NCBI GenBank assembly: GCA_045639905.1
Contig: JAZUDZ010000040.1
Span: forward strand, 23,090 to 87,089
Direction: 5' to 3'
Length of the DNA stretch: 64,000 nt
Source: RGIG426 sp045639905
Lineage (GTDB): Bacteria; Bacillota; Clostridia; Oscillospirales; Acutalibacteraceae
Shown piece after piece: positions 8,609-16,932 of the stretch. Every line of letters begins with the position of its first letter. The first letter of the stretch is position 1. Below the pieces are notes generated by a model. The model had not been told where the DNA came from and did not search any database. It saw only the letters and a list, made by a program, of their open reading frames with translations. Both the position numbers and the translations under genes were made by a program.

Positions 8609-9073
8609 ATGCGGGCTTTGATTGTATCGGATGTCCACGGAGACTCCGGCGCGCTGGAGCGCGTTCTCGAAAAGGAATACTGTCAGGATATTTTTTGCCT
8701 CGGAGACGGAATCCGTCAATATGAGGATGCCAGAGAGTTTCACCCGGACGTGCATTTCCATATTGTCAAGGGAAACTGTGACTGGGATAATTTCTACCCG
8801 GCCGTCAATTTGGAAGAATGGGGCGGAAAACGAGTGGAATATATGCACGGACACTTGCAGGACGTAAAGAGAACGTTAACGGTTGCCGTTTCCATGGGCC
8901 TTCGGGATCGGGCGGATATTCTGCTGTTCGGCCACACCCACGAACCGTATTTGAATCAGGAAAAAGAGATGCTGGTTTGTAATCCGGGAAGTCTGGCACG
9001 GGGAGATTATGCCGTCATGATGCAGGAAGGTGCGGATTGCCAAATTACGCTGAAAAGCCTATTTGACAAATGA
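8609..9073 (+). CDS. YfcE/MJ0936-family metallophosphodiesterase
   Basis: 154 residues from the ATG at 8609, chosen because GCGAGGTG lies 6 bases upstream and the preceding in-frame codons overlap the promoter. All motifs of the small calcineurin-like phosphoesterase family are visible: SDVHGD, CLGDG, KGNCD, MHGH and FGHTHEP, followed by NPGSLARGDYA. The metal-dependent enzyme hydrolyses phosphodiesters, and its physiological substrate in this family is usually unknown. It is first in a plus-strand run with birA and hemW, 13 bases before birA. Confidence 0.9.
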   Translation: MRALIVSDVHGDSGALERVLEKEYCQDIFCLGDGIRQYEDAREFHPDVHFHIVKGNCDWDNFYPAVNLEEWGGKRVEYMHGHLQDVKRTLTVAVSMGLRDRADILLFGHTHEPYLNQEKEMLVCNPGSLARGDYAVMMQEGADCQITLKSLFDK

Positions 9074-9086
9074 GGGGGAAATATGT

Positions 9087-9836
9087 ATGGAATTTGATAA
9101 GTGGATGAATTGGGTTCAGGAAACCGATTCAACAAATGAGTGGCTGAAAAGCCGCGTGGATAAAATGGACGGAGGCACCTGGTGTGCAACGACCAACCAG
9201 ACTGCCGGAAAAGGCCGGCTCGGTCGCGAATGGCTTTGTGCCCGGGGCGAGTGTCTTTGCCTGTCGGTCCTGGAAAAATGCGAGGCGCATCCGGCGGCGA
9301 CGCTTCTGATGGGTCTGGTCGTGACCGAAGTTCTGAAAAAAATGACAGGGAAAGAGTTTACGCTTAAATGGCCCAACGATGTGTTGGTTCTGGACAAAAA
9401 GGTCAGCGGCATTTTATGTGAGGGCGGCGTCTGTGAGACCGGCCCGTATATGATTTTGGGTGTCGGTGTGAATCTTTTACAAACCGGTGCAACGCTCAGC
9501 GAAACCAAGCTGCCGTTTGCCACATCCGTTCGTCGCAGCTTGGGAATTTCCCTGTACCCCGATGCGGTGGCAAAGGAAATCAAAAACCAGTGGGAAATCA
9601 ATTATGACGTCTTCCGTACGGAAGGCTTTGCTCCGTTTGTGAAGCGGTATAAAGCGGTGTCGGCCAACCTCGGGAAAGAGGTTTGTGTTTTAAGCCCCGA
9701 CGGCGAAGAACTGGTCCGCGGCACAGCCTCGGATATTGCTATGGATGGCAGCTTGGTCATCCAAACCGAAGCAGACGAGTATCGTTGCAGCGGTGGAGAA
9801 GTGTCCATTCGGGGAATTTACGGCTACGGTAGCTGA
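9087..9836 (+). CDS. birA: Biotin--[acetyl-CoA-carboxylase] ligase, monofunctional
   Basis: 249 residues from the ATG at 9087, which follows AGGGGG by 8 bases. The TTG at 9063 lies inside the previous gene and is less likely. Ligase motifs are ETDSTNEWLK, the GKGRLGREW loop that binds biotinoyl-AMP, and LKWPNDVLV with KVSGILCEG. A small C-terminal SH3-like domain follows. No N-terminal helix-turn-helix is present, so it biotinylates carboxylase subunits but is not a BirA-type repressor. hemW starts 14 bases after the stop. Confidence 0.93.
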   Translation: MEFDKWMNWVQETDSTNEWLKSRVDKMDGGTWCATTNQTAGKGRLGREWLCARGECLCLSVLEKCEAHPAATLLMGLVVTEVLKKMTGKEFTLKWPNDVLVLDKKVSGILCEGGVCETGPYMILGVGVNLLQTGATLSETKLPFATSVRRSLGISLYPDAVAKEIKNQWEINYDVFRTEGFAPFVKRYKAVSANLGKEVCVLSPDGEELVRGTASDIAMDGSLVIQTEADEYRCSGGEVSIRGIYGYGS

Positions 9837-9850
9837 AAGGAAGAATTTAT

Positions 9851-10951
9851 ATGAAAAAGGCAGATGGATATAGAACAAAAGGCATCTATATTCATGTGCC
9901 TTTTTGTGTTTCCAAGTGTCCCTATTGTGATTTTTACTCGATGCCGGCCGACGAAGAGACAAAGGACGCCTATGTGCGCCGGGTGATACAGGAACTGGAA
10001 AAGCAGGACATAACGGCGGATACCGTTTATTTCGGCGGCGGGACACCGTCTCTTTTGGGAGGGAAGCGAATCAGTGAAATTTTGCAGGCCGTTTCACTCG
10101 CAAAAGAAGCAGAAGTTACGCTGGAGGCCAATCCCGGCGATGATCTTCGGGAGGTTTTTTCGTCTTTCGCAAAAGCCGGCGGGAATCGGGTTTCCATGGG
10201 ACTGCAGGCGGCGGATGAACCTTCTTTGAAAGCACTCGGAAGGCGGCATACCGTACGGCAGGCGCGGGAGGCCGTGATGGCCGCAAGGCAGGCGGGAATT
10301 ACGAATATTTCCCTGGATCTGATGCTGGGAATTCCCTGTCAGACAAAGGAACTCGTAAAGAATGGGGTAGATTTTTGTTCGAGCCTGGACGTGCCGCACG
10401 TTTCGTTTTATATGCTGAAACTGGAACCGAACACGCCCTTTGGAAAACACCCGCCGCAGGTGCCGGATGATGACGAAACCGCCGAACTGTATTTGTATGC
10501 TTGCGGGCTTTTGGAAGACCGCGGTTATGAACAATATGAAATTTCCAATTTTGCCAAGCCCGGGATGGAGAGCCGGCACAACCGGAAATACTGGAATTGT
10601 GACGAAGTGCTGGCCATCGGACCTGGTGCTTCCGGGTATGAAGACAATATTCGATACGCGTATCCGCGTGATCTTGGTGCCTTCCTTGGCGGAACCCTTG
10701 AGAAGCGGGAAGACACCGACGAACTGATTCGGCCGGGAAGCGAAGAGGAGTATGCGATGCTGCAGCTTCGGCAGACGCACGGTCTTGTCGAGCGGGAGTT
10801 TATCCAGCATTTCGGGAAACCGATTCCGGAAGAATGGCGCCGGGCGGCCGGCCGGTTGCCGGATACGCTGGTTTTGTCGGACGACCGGGGGATCCGGCTG
10901 ACGAGAGACGGATTTTTGGTGTCCAATCAGATTTTGACGGAAATTCTATGA
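9851..10951 (+). CDS. hemW: HemW-like radical SAM protein
   Basis: 366 residues. The radical SAM cluster site C19-x3-C23-x2-C26 lies in YIHVPFCVSKCPYCDF. It is followed by YFGGGTPS, the LEANPGD strand and RVSMGLQA, all typical of HemN/HemW proteins, plus a C-terminal HemN_C domain. The length and the CxxxCxxC motif without the additional cysteine of true coproporphyrinogen dehydrogenases favour HemW, a heme chaperone-like protein, over HemN. No other heme genes are nearby. A GGAAG site precedes the ATG. It ends the phosphodiesterase-birA-hemW run at a GC-rich terminator. Confidence 0.9.
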   Translation: MKKADGYRTKGIYIHVPFCVSKCPYCDFYSMPADEETKDAYVRRVIQELEKQDITADTVYFGGGTPSLLGGKRISEILQAVSLAKEAEVTLEANPGDDLREVFSSFAKAGGNRVSMGLQAADEPSLKALGRRHTVRQAREAVMAARQAGITNISLDLMLGIPCQTKELVKNGVDFCSSLDVPHVSFYMLKLEPNTPFGKHPPQVPDDDETAELYLYACGLLEDRGYEQYEISNFAKPGMESRHNRKYWNCDEVLAIGPGASGYEDNIRYAYPRDLGAFLGGTLEKREDTDELIRPGSEEEYAMLQLRQTHGLVEREFIQHFGKPIPEEWRRAAGRLPDTLVLSDDRGIRLTRDGFLVSNQILTEIL

Positions 10952-10959
10952 TGGATTCT

Positions 10960-10986
10960 GGGAGGGGTTGTCAAGCCCCTCCTTTT
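10960..10986 (+). terminator. Terminator after hemW
   Basis: GGAGGGG (10961-10967) pairs with CCCCTCC (10976-10982) and is followed by TTTT. The loop contains the -35 hexamer of the next promoter. Confidence 0.8.
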
Positions 10987-10996
10987 ATGTTATTAT
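10968..10996 (+). promoter_or_regulatory. Promoter of the yfhO operon, nested in the hemW terminator
   Basis: TTGTCA (10968-10973) and TATTAT (10991-10996) are spaced by 17 bases, and a TGT precedes the -10 (extended -10). The -35 sits in the loop of the hemW terminator. The expected start is near 11003. Confidence 0.65.
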
Positions 10997-11002
10997 ATTA
11001 TA

Positions 11003-11027
11003 AATATTGCGCGTACGCGCGAATATT
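11003..11027. repeat. GC-rich palindrome at the yfhO transcription start
   Basis: The self-complementary core GCGCGTACGCGC (11009-11020) is flanked by AATATT on both sides, with one extra G at 11021. It stands out in a very AT-rich leader and covers the expected first 25 transcribed bases. It could be an operator or a 5' stabilising hairpin. Confidence 0.6.
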
Positions 11028-11065
11028 ATATATAAAAGAATGATTCACTAAGGAGAGTACACACT

Positions 11066-14000
11066 ATGACTAAGGGAAACAAAGCCGCTTTTTTGAGCAA
11101 GATGCTTGGCGTGCTGATTTTCTTCGGAGCGATTTTCTATTCCGTTTATTCGCTCACGGCAAAGGGATCAGAGCTGGCTACGGAAGCTCAGCAGCTTATT
11201 TATCCGATCGGATTTGCCGCACTGGTTGCGGGACTGGCTGCCGTCTGGCTGATTAAACAACTCGGACTGCTTGGAGAGGATCAACCGTATTCCAAGTTCT
11301 ATTTCCCCGTTTTTTCCGCCTTGCTGGCACTGGTTTGCATGAGTCTGGCGTATACCTATCTTGGTATGTGGCCGGTGGGAACCAAGAGCGCCATGCTGGT
11401 TGATATGCATCACCAGTACGCGCCGCTTCTCGCACAGCTTCGGGACACCCTGCTTCACGGAGACAGCCTGCTGTATTCCTTTGACCTGGGTCTCGGTGCC
11501 AGTTATCTGCCGCTTGCCGGTTATTATTTGGCGAGTCCGCTGAACTTTATTTTGCTGTTGTTCCCCGCCAATCTTTTGGATACGGCCATTTTGGTCATCA
11601 CACTGATCAAAAACTGCCTGTGCGCCTTTACCTTTGCCATTGCCGTTCAGTATATCTACGGCAAACGCAGTTATGCCATCCCGGCGGTTTCCATCATGTA
11701 TTCCATGATGATGTACATGATTTCCTATTCCTGGAACCTCATGTGGCTGGATGTTGTCATGATGCTGCCTTTGGCGGTCATGGGCTTTGAGATGATGATG
11801 CGGGAGAAAAAACCCCTCTTGTATGTTCTTTCGCTGGCCTATGCTTTGTTTACCAACTACTATATCGCGTTTATGCTTTGCGTGTTTCTCGTGTTGTACT
11901 ACTTCTTTTATATGTTCCGTGAGCATCATACCGTGAAAGAAATGACCGGTTCTTTCCTGAACTTCGGTTTCTTCTCCGTTCTGGCGGCCATGCTGGCCGG
12001 TATTATGGTGGTGCCGATTGCCCTGTCTCTCGGCGATACATCGGCTGCCGGCGGCGGACTGAATGCCACATGGAACACCAACTTCGATTTATGGGATTTG
12101 CTCGGACGTCATTTGTATGATGTGGAGCCCACCATTCGTTCCGGAAATCTTCCGAACATTTATTGCGGTATTTTGACGGTCGTTCTGGTTCCGTTGTTCC
12201 TGACGAACAAAGCCATCAGCCCCCGCCGTCGCGGTGGACTCGGCGGATTGTTTGCCGTTATGGCAGCCAGTCTGGTCGTAAACAACCTGGATTTGATGTG
12301 GCATGGTCTGCATGCCCCGAATGATTTACCGTATCGTTTCTCGTTCCTTTACAGTTTCGTGCTTTTGCTGATGGCTTATGAGGTGCTGATTAACATCAAG
12401 GAAGTTACCGGCAAACAAATTGTCATGACAATCATCGGGCTGGTTGCCTATGTGATCGTGGAACAGAAATTCGGCGATGAAACGTACGAATTCAAAACGC
12501 TGGGAATCAGTTTGGGCTTTGCGGTTTTGTATGCGATCGTTCTGACCGTTTTGCGCAGCAAGAAATTCGTCCATGATGCCGGGTATGCCCTGCTTTTGAC
12601 GGTTGTTGTGGTGGAAATGGTTACCGGCACCGGAAAAACCCTGGTGCAGATGAACGGCAATGAGTATTTTACCCAGCACTTTGACTACACCGATAACGCG
12701 ATTACGAAAACCGTGACGTCCGCCGTGAATGAAATGGAGAAACTGGGTGACCAGGCTACGGACAACGGGTTCTATCGTGTGGAATTCCTGCCGAGACGGA
12801 CCTGTACCGACACGGCACTCTTTGACTACAACGGCATTACGGTGTTTGCCTCCAGCAACAAGTATGAAGAAACCCGCTTTATGGGCGGTATGGGGTATGC
12901 CGTTAACGGTGTTAACAGTTTCCTGTATCACTTCTTTACGCCGTTTGCCGACTCTATTTTGGGTCTTCGCTATGTGGCCATGACCGATGAGTTTACGGCT
13001 CCGTCGCAGCTCAATCAGAAAATGAATGTTTCGCTGGACGGAAACAAGTACACAATCTATGAGAACCGCGATGCATTGTCTTTGGGCTTTATGGTGGACA
13101 ATAACGTTCAGTTCTGGGCATATGATTACTATAACCCGGTGACCACCAACAACTCGCTCGCTTCGTCCATGAGCGGTATCGGCGGCGATATATATGAATG
13201 CCAAACCGTGGTTGCCACCAGTGGTGACGGCTCGGTCAGCGGTTCTTACAGCGTATCGGTTCCAAACGGTACCAGCAACTACAAGGCGACAATTACCGAG
13301 CCCGGACGCTATTATGTCTTTGTTGACTGCCGTGCAGCCAAGAATATCGGTGTTACCGCCAATTACACGTCCCGTTCGGACAGCGATTATTGGAGCATGG
13401 GCGCCAATGAGCCCTACTTTATCGATGCCGGTCAGATGGAAGTCGGCGACGATGTGGATATTTCCATCAATTCGACCTCCAGCTGTGGCGGTAACGTGTT
13501 TGTATGCCGTTTGAACGAAGAAGTGTATGCAAACGTTATGAATCAGCTGAAGAGCAATCAAATGAAAGTGACAACCTTCACCGATACGAAAATTGCCGGT
13601 GATATTACCGCATCCAAAAACGGTATTTTGTATACATCCGTTCCGTACGATGCGGGGTGGACCGTTAAGGTCGACGGCAAGAAAGTGGATACCATGATGA
13701 TCGGCAGCGCCATGCTCGGCATTGAGCTCGATGCCGGTATGCATAACATTACCATGACCTTCTGCCCCCGCGGCTTTGTGGTCGGTGTTATTTGCACGGT
13801 TCTGGCCATTTTGATTCTGGTGCTTCTGGCTGTTTTGAAGAAACATCCGGAGTGGACCGAAGCCATCGGCAAGAAACTGAAATCCTTCCGCAAGAATCTC
13901 CGCAAGAAAAAAGCGGTTTCGAACTCGGAAGAACCTGTAAAAGCAGATGAAAAGGAAGAGGATTCCGATTTGGATGACCGCCCGCCGCTTGCCTCCAAGG

Positions 14001-14128
14001 CATCGGTTCCCGAGTTCTTGCAGGAGCCGCAGCAGGTGAACCTTGAACTCGGAACCAAAAAGAGCGAGGCGACCGAGAATCAGGCGGAAGAAACGACTGA
14101 AGAAAAGACGGGAGAGACCGAAGAATGA
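11066..14128 (+). CDS. yfhO: YfhO-family membrane protein (lipid-linked sugar transfer)
   Basis: 1020 residues with about a dozen membrane helices in the first ~540 residues, an extracytoplasmic domain (about 560-890), a last helix near 900-925 and a ~90-residue highly charged C-terminal tail. The early DMHHQYAPLLAQLRDTLLHG and YSFDLGLGASY motifs are typical of YfhO, a GT-C type protein. In Bacillus subtilis YfhO acts with the GT2 enzyme CsbB to move GlcNAc to lipoteichoic acid. Here the next gene is a GT2 enzyme overlapping by 4 bases, which supports the same role. The long acidic tail is unusual. An AAGGAGAG ribosome site fits the start. Confidence 0.88.
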   Translation: MTKGNKAAFLSKMLGVLIFFGAIFYSVYSLTAKGSELATEAQQLIYPIGFAALVAGLAAVWLIKQLGLLGEDQPYSKFYFPVFSALLALVCMSLAYTYLGMWPVGTKSAMLVDMHHQYAPLLAQLRDTLLHGDSLLYSFDLGLGASYLPLAGYYLASPLNFILLLFPANLLDTAILVITLIKNCLCAFTFAIAVQYIYGKRSYAIPAVSIMYSMMMYMISYSWNLMWLDVVMMLPLAVMGFEMMMREKKPLLYVLSLAYALFTNYYIAFMLCVFLVLYYFFYMFREHHTVKEMTGSFLNFGFFSVLAAMLAGIMVVPIALSLGDTSAAGGGLNATWNTNFDLWDLLGRHLYDVEPTIRSGNLPNIYCGILTVVLVPLFLTNKAISPRRRGGLGGLFAVMAASLVVNNLDLMWHGLHAPNDLPYRFSFLYSFVLLLMAYEVLINIKEVTGKQIVMTIIGLVAYVIVEQKFGDETYEFKTLGISLGFAVLYAIVLTVLRSKKFVHDAGYALLLTVVVVEMVTGTGKTLVQMNGNEYFTQHFDYTDNAITKTVTSAVNEMEKLGDQATDNGFYRVEFLPRRTCTDTALFDYNGITVFASSNKYEETRFMGGMGYAVNGVNSFLYHFFTPFADSILGLRYVAMTDEFTAPSQLNQKMNVSLDGNKYTIYENRDALSLGFMVDNNVQFWAYDYYNPVTTNNSLASSMSGIGGDIYECQTVVATSGDGSVSGSYSVSVPNGTSNYKATITEPGRYYVFVDCRAAKNIGVTANYTSRSDSDYWSMGANEPYFIDAGQMEVGDDVDISINSTSSCGGNVFVCRLNEEVYANVMNQLKSNQMKVTTFTDTKIAGDITASKNGILYTSVPYDAGWTVKVDGKKVDTMMIGSAMLGIELDAGMHNITMTFCPRGFVVGVICTVLAILILVLLAVLKKHPEWTEAIGKKLKSFRKNLRKKKAVSNSEEPVKADEKEEDSDLDDRPPLASKASVPEFLQEPQQVNLELGTKKSEATENQAEETTEEKTGETEE

Positions 14129-15060
14129 TTACCGTAATCATGCCGGTATATAACGAGGGTCCGTACATTTACGAGAACGTTCGTAAGACGGATGCCATTT
14201 TACAGGACGCGAATATCGACCATCGTTTCTTGCTTGTGGATGATGGCTCGAAGGACAAAACATGGGAGGAGCTTTGTCGGTTACACGATGACTTCCCCTA
14301 TGTGGAGACCATTCGCCTGTCTCGAAATTTCGGAAAAGAAGCGGCACTGTGTGCGGCTTTGGAAAATGCCACGGGCGATGCCGTGGTGGTGATGGATGCG
14401 GATTTGCAGCATCCGCCGAAGTATATTCCCGAGATGGTGGCAAAATGGCAAGAGGGATATGACGTGGTGGAATGTGTTAAGACGGCTCGTCAAAAAGAAT
14501 CCCTGTTTAATCGCCTGTTTGCCAAACTGTTTTACAAAACATTCAAGGCCAGTACCGGTCTTGAAATTGATGCCGCTTCGGATTTTAAACTGATTGACAG
14601 AGCGGCACTGGAAGCTTGGAAAAAACTTCCGGAGCATAACACGTTTTTCCGCGGACTTTCCGTGTGGGTCGGATTCAAACGGTATCAAATGCCGTTTGAA
14701 GTGGCCGAGCGGGAAGGGGGAGAAACCAAGTGGACTTTCCGAAAACTGGTTAAGCTGGCGGTGGATTCCATTACGGCTTATACGACCGCACCGCTTCTTG
14801 CCATTTTGTGGATCGGTGTCTTGATGTTCGGCGTGGCCATTGTGTTGGCCGCCATTACGCTGGTAAGATACTTTATTCCGGATTCCTCCGCTTCCGGTAT
14901 TCCGACGGTTATTTTGCTGCTTCTGTTTATCGGCAGCTGCCTGATGATCAGTCTCAGCATTTTAGGGCTGTATGTGGCCCGCATTTACGACGAGGTTAAG
15001 GGACGACCGCGGTATTTGATTATGGATTATCGCAAAGAGGATTCAAATGAAACACCGTAA
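14125..15060 (+). CDS. GT2 glycosyltransferase (CsbB/GtrB/DPM1-like)
   Basis: 311 residues. A cytosolic GT-A domain (1-220) shows VIMPVYNEGP, VDDGSKDKT, the metal-binding DADLQHPP and a QKESLFNRLF segment. Two C-terminal membrane helices (about 228-252 and 263-287) follow. This layout matches polyprenyl-phosphate glycosyltransferases of the CsbB/GtrB group, which load a sugar from a nucleotide donor onto undecaprenyl phosphate. The start overlaps the yfhO stop (ATGA), so the two are translationally coupled. By analogy with csbB-yfhO it should supply the lipid-linked sugar used by YfhO. The sugar itself cannot be read from sequence. Confidence 0.9.
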   Translation: MITVIMPVYNEGPYIYENVRKTDAILQDANIDHRFLLVDDGSKDKTWEELCRLHDDFPYVETIRLSRNFGKEAALCAALENATGDAVVVMDADLQHPPKYIPEMVAKWQEGYDVVECVKTARQKESLFNRLFAKLFYKTFKASTGLEIDAASDFKLIDRAALEAWKKLPEHNTFFRGLSVWVGFKRYQMPFEVAEREGGETKWTFRKLVKLAVDSITAYTTAPLLAILWIGVLMFGVAIVLAAITLVRYFIPDSSASGIPTVILLLLFIGSCLMISLSILGLYVARIYDEVKGRPRYLIMDYRKEDSNETP

Positions 15061-16528
15061 GCGACTGGTATCGTTTTTGTGCCTGCTTTCTTTGCTTTTC
15101 TGTTTGTCGGCCTGTTCATCGAATGTGCCGCAAACGGAAACCTCGGAAGAATCACATGCGGAGACGACCAAGCCCGTAAAAGTGGTGCAAAAACAGGAAA
15201 TACCGGGTCTTTGCTATGATGCCGGTCAGTCGTTGTCCCCGTATGTGGCGACTTCCCGGGTCAATTTACAATTGGTTCCGTTTCTCTATGAGGGGTTGTA
15301 TACCATTACGGAAAACTGGGAAACAAAACCCTGTTTACTCGGCACCGTAAAGAAAAACAGTGCCACGCTTTGGACGATAACACTTCGGAAGGATGCCAAA
15401 TTTTCCGGCGGAAAGGCGGTTAAGCCGTCCGACGTGGTGACATCTTTCCATCTGGCGGAAAAAAGCGATACCTATCGGTCGCTGGTCAGCTGTATTGATT
15501 CCGTTAAGGCAGAGAAGAATGCGCTTGTTGTTTCCTTTGCCTACGCAGCTCCCTGGCGGGAACGGGCACTGTCGTTTCCGATTGTCAGCGGAGAACAGGG
15601 TACGGGTCCCTATCGCTTTCAAAAGAAAGACCATACACTCGTAAAGAATCCGTATGCAAAAGAAGAACCGGCGATTCCGGTTTGGAGGCTCGAAAATGTC
15701 AGCCGCAGTTCCGAACAGCAATATGCGGCGGAGAGCCAAATGGTATCGCTGTATTTTACCGATTTGCAAAATCAAACGGCTCCCCAGACCATTACAACGC
15801 TGGGAATGAAGCCGGTTACCATCCCGTATTTGGTGTATTTGGGAATTAACAGCGGAAGAACCGCGGGGAATTCTTTGACCATGCGGAAGGCATTCTCGGA
15901 AGCCATTTCTCAAACCGCCATTTGCGATGCCGCCGGGTTCGGCTACGGCGAGGTGGCCTCCGGAATATTCCCGCCGACCATGGAAGGGGTTTCCGACCTG
16001 GTGGGTTTTTCCCCGAATGCCCAGCCGTCGCTGGCCAAAACCCATTTTCAGGAAAAAGGATATTTGACCAAAAAGGGAGAAAAACTGAAGGTAACGCTGA
16101 TTTGTCCAAAGGGCAATGCCTCTTTGGCAGCGGCTGCCAAAGAAGTGGCGTCGGAACTGAAAGAACTCGGGATTTCCGTATCTCTTCAAAATCTGGACGC
16201 TCAAACCTATCGGTCTCGTCTGGCTTACGGCGATTATGATTTATACGTTGCCGAAGTTCGTCTGCCGAATACTCTCAGTCTGGATGCTCTTTTGACATCC
16301 GGCGGAAACGGGTCATACGGCGTAACGGCAAAAGGAAAGGAAGCCTATCTTTCTTTCCGGAAAGGCAGTTGTTCTGCCGAAGAGTTTCACAAGGTATTTA
16401 TGGGAGAAATCCCATTGATTCCCCTGTTCTGGAAACAGGGATTAGCGGTCCATTCACCGCAACTGACGGACTTTTCTTTGTCCGGAGCTTCAATTTTTCA
16501 AAATATTGCCGCATGGCAATGGAACTAG
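15047..16528 (+). CDS. Family 5 solute-binding lipoprotein without transporter genes
   Basis: 493 residues with a lipoprotein signal peptide (Lys/Arg N-terminus, hydrophobic core, lipobox LSAC with Cys24). The body shows the oligopeptide/nickel family 5 pattern: LSPYVATSRVNLQLVPFLYEGL, then LRKDAKFSGGKAVKPSDVVTSF. It begins 14 bases inside the GT2 gene, so it is tied to the yfhO-GT2 operon. No ABC permease or ATPase gene is adjacent. It may serve a distant transporter, or act as a surface binding or chaperone protein for the glycosylation pair. Ligand unknown. Confidence 0.85.
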   Translation: MKHRKRLVSFLCLLSLLFCLSACSSNVPQTETSEESHAETTKPVKVVQKQEIPGLCYDAGQSLSPYVATSRVNLQLVPFLYEGLYTITENWETKPCLLGTVKKNSATLWTITLRKDAKFSGGKAVKPSDVVTSFHLAEKSDTYRSLVSCIDSVKAEKNALVVSFAYAAPWRERALSFPIVSGEQGTGPYRFQKKDHTLVKNPYAKEEPAIPVWRLENVSRSSEQQYAAESQMVSLYFTDLQNQTAPQTITTLGMKPVTIPYLVYLGINSGRTAGNSLTMRKAFSEAISQTAICDAAGFGYGEVASGIFPPTMEGVSDLVGFSPNAQPSLAKTHFQEKGYLTKKGEKLKVTLICPKGNASLAAAAKEVASELKELGISVSLQNLDAQTYRSRLAYGDYDLYVAEVRLPNTLSLDALLTSGGNGSYGVTAKGKEAYLSFRKGSCSAEEFHKVFMGEIPLIPLFWKQGLAVHSPQLTDFSLSGASIFQNIAAWQWN

Positions 16529-16543
16529 AAAGGGGTCAACACA

Positions 16544-16897
16544 ATGATCACATTTGAAAATCATTTAGGCACCATTGAAGTCGCACAGGAATATTTTTCC
16601 AATTTGATCGGTAATGCCGTGTCTTCCTGCTACGGAGTGGCCGGTATGATGAAAGCCGGTCCTCGTCAGAGCATTCGGTCGCTTCTCACACGCAGAAGCT
16701 TCATGGATGACGGCATCCGTGTGCGCAGCGTTCACAACAAACTGGTTGTGGATTTGCACATTGAGGTGGTTTACGGCATGAATATTTCCGCCATCTCCAA
16801 CAGCATTGTGAATAAGGTTCGTTATACCGTCGAAAAGGCAACGGGACTGGAAGTCCTTCGCGTCAATGTCTTTGTGGACGGCATGAAAGGTGAATAA
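16544..16897 (+). CDS. Asp23/Gls24 family protein
   Basis: 117 residues matching the Asp23/Gls24 family: an N-terminal GTIEVAQEYFSNLIGNAVSSCYGVAGM, then the paired strands VRSVHNKLVVDLHIEVVYGMNI and a C-terminal VNKVRYTVEKATGLEVLRVNVFVDG. These are small cytosolic proteins linked to envelope stress in Firmicutes. The gene is 15 bases downstream of the solute-binding protein and 35 bases upstream of fakA, the usual YloU-YloV order. AAAGGGGT provides the ribosome site. Confidence 0.93.
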   Translation: MITFENHLGTIEVAQEYFSNLIGNAVSSCYGVAGMMKAGPRQSIRSLLTRRSFMDDGIRVRSVHNKLVVDLHIEVVYGMNISAISNSIVNKVRYTVEKATGLEVLRVNVFVDGMKGE

Positions 16898-16932
16898 CCG
16901 AAATACGGGTATAACATAAGGAGGAAGTTCCA

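Noticed and set aside
12326..13846. 506-codon open frame antisense to yfhO
   Set aside because: It mirrors the coding frame of a clear membrane protein gene, has no ribosome site and is unusually rich in His, Asn and Gly, as expected from an antisense shadow.
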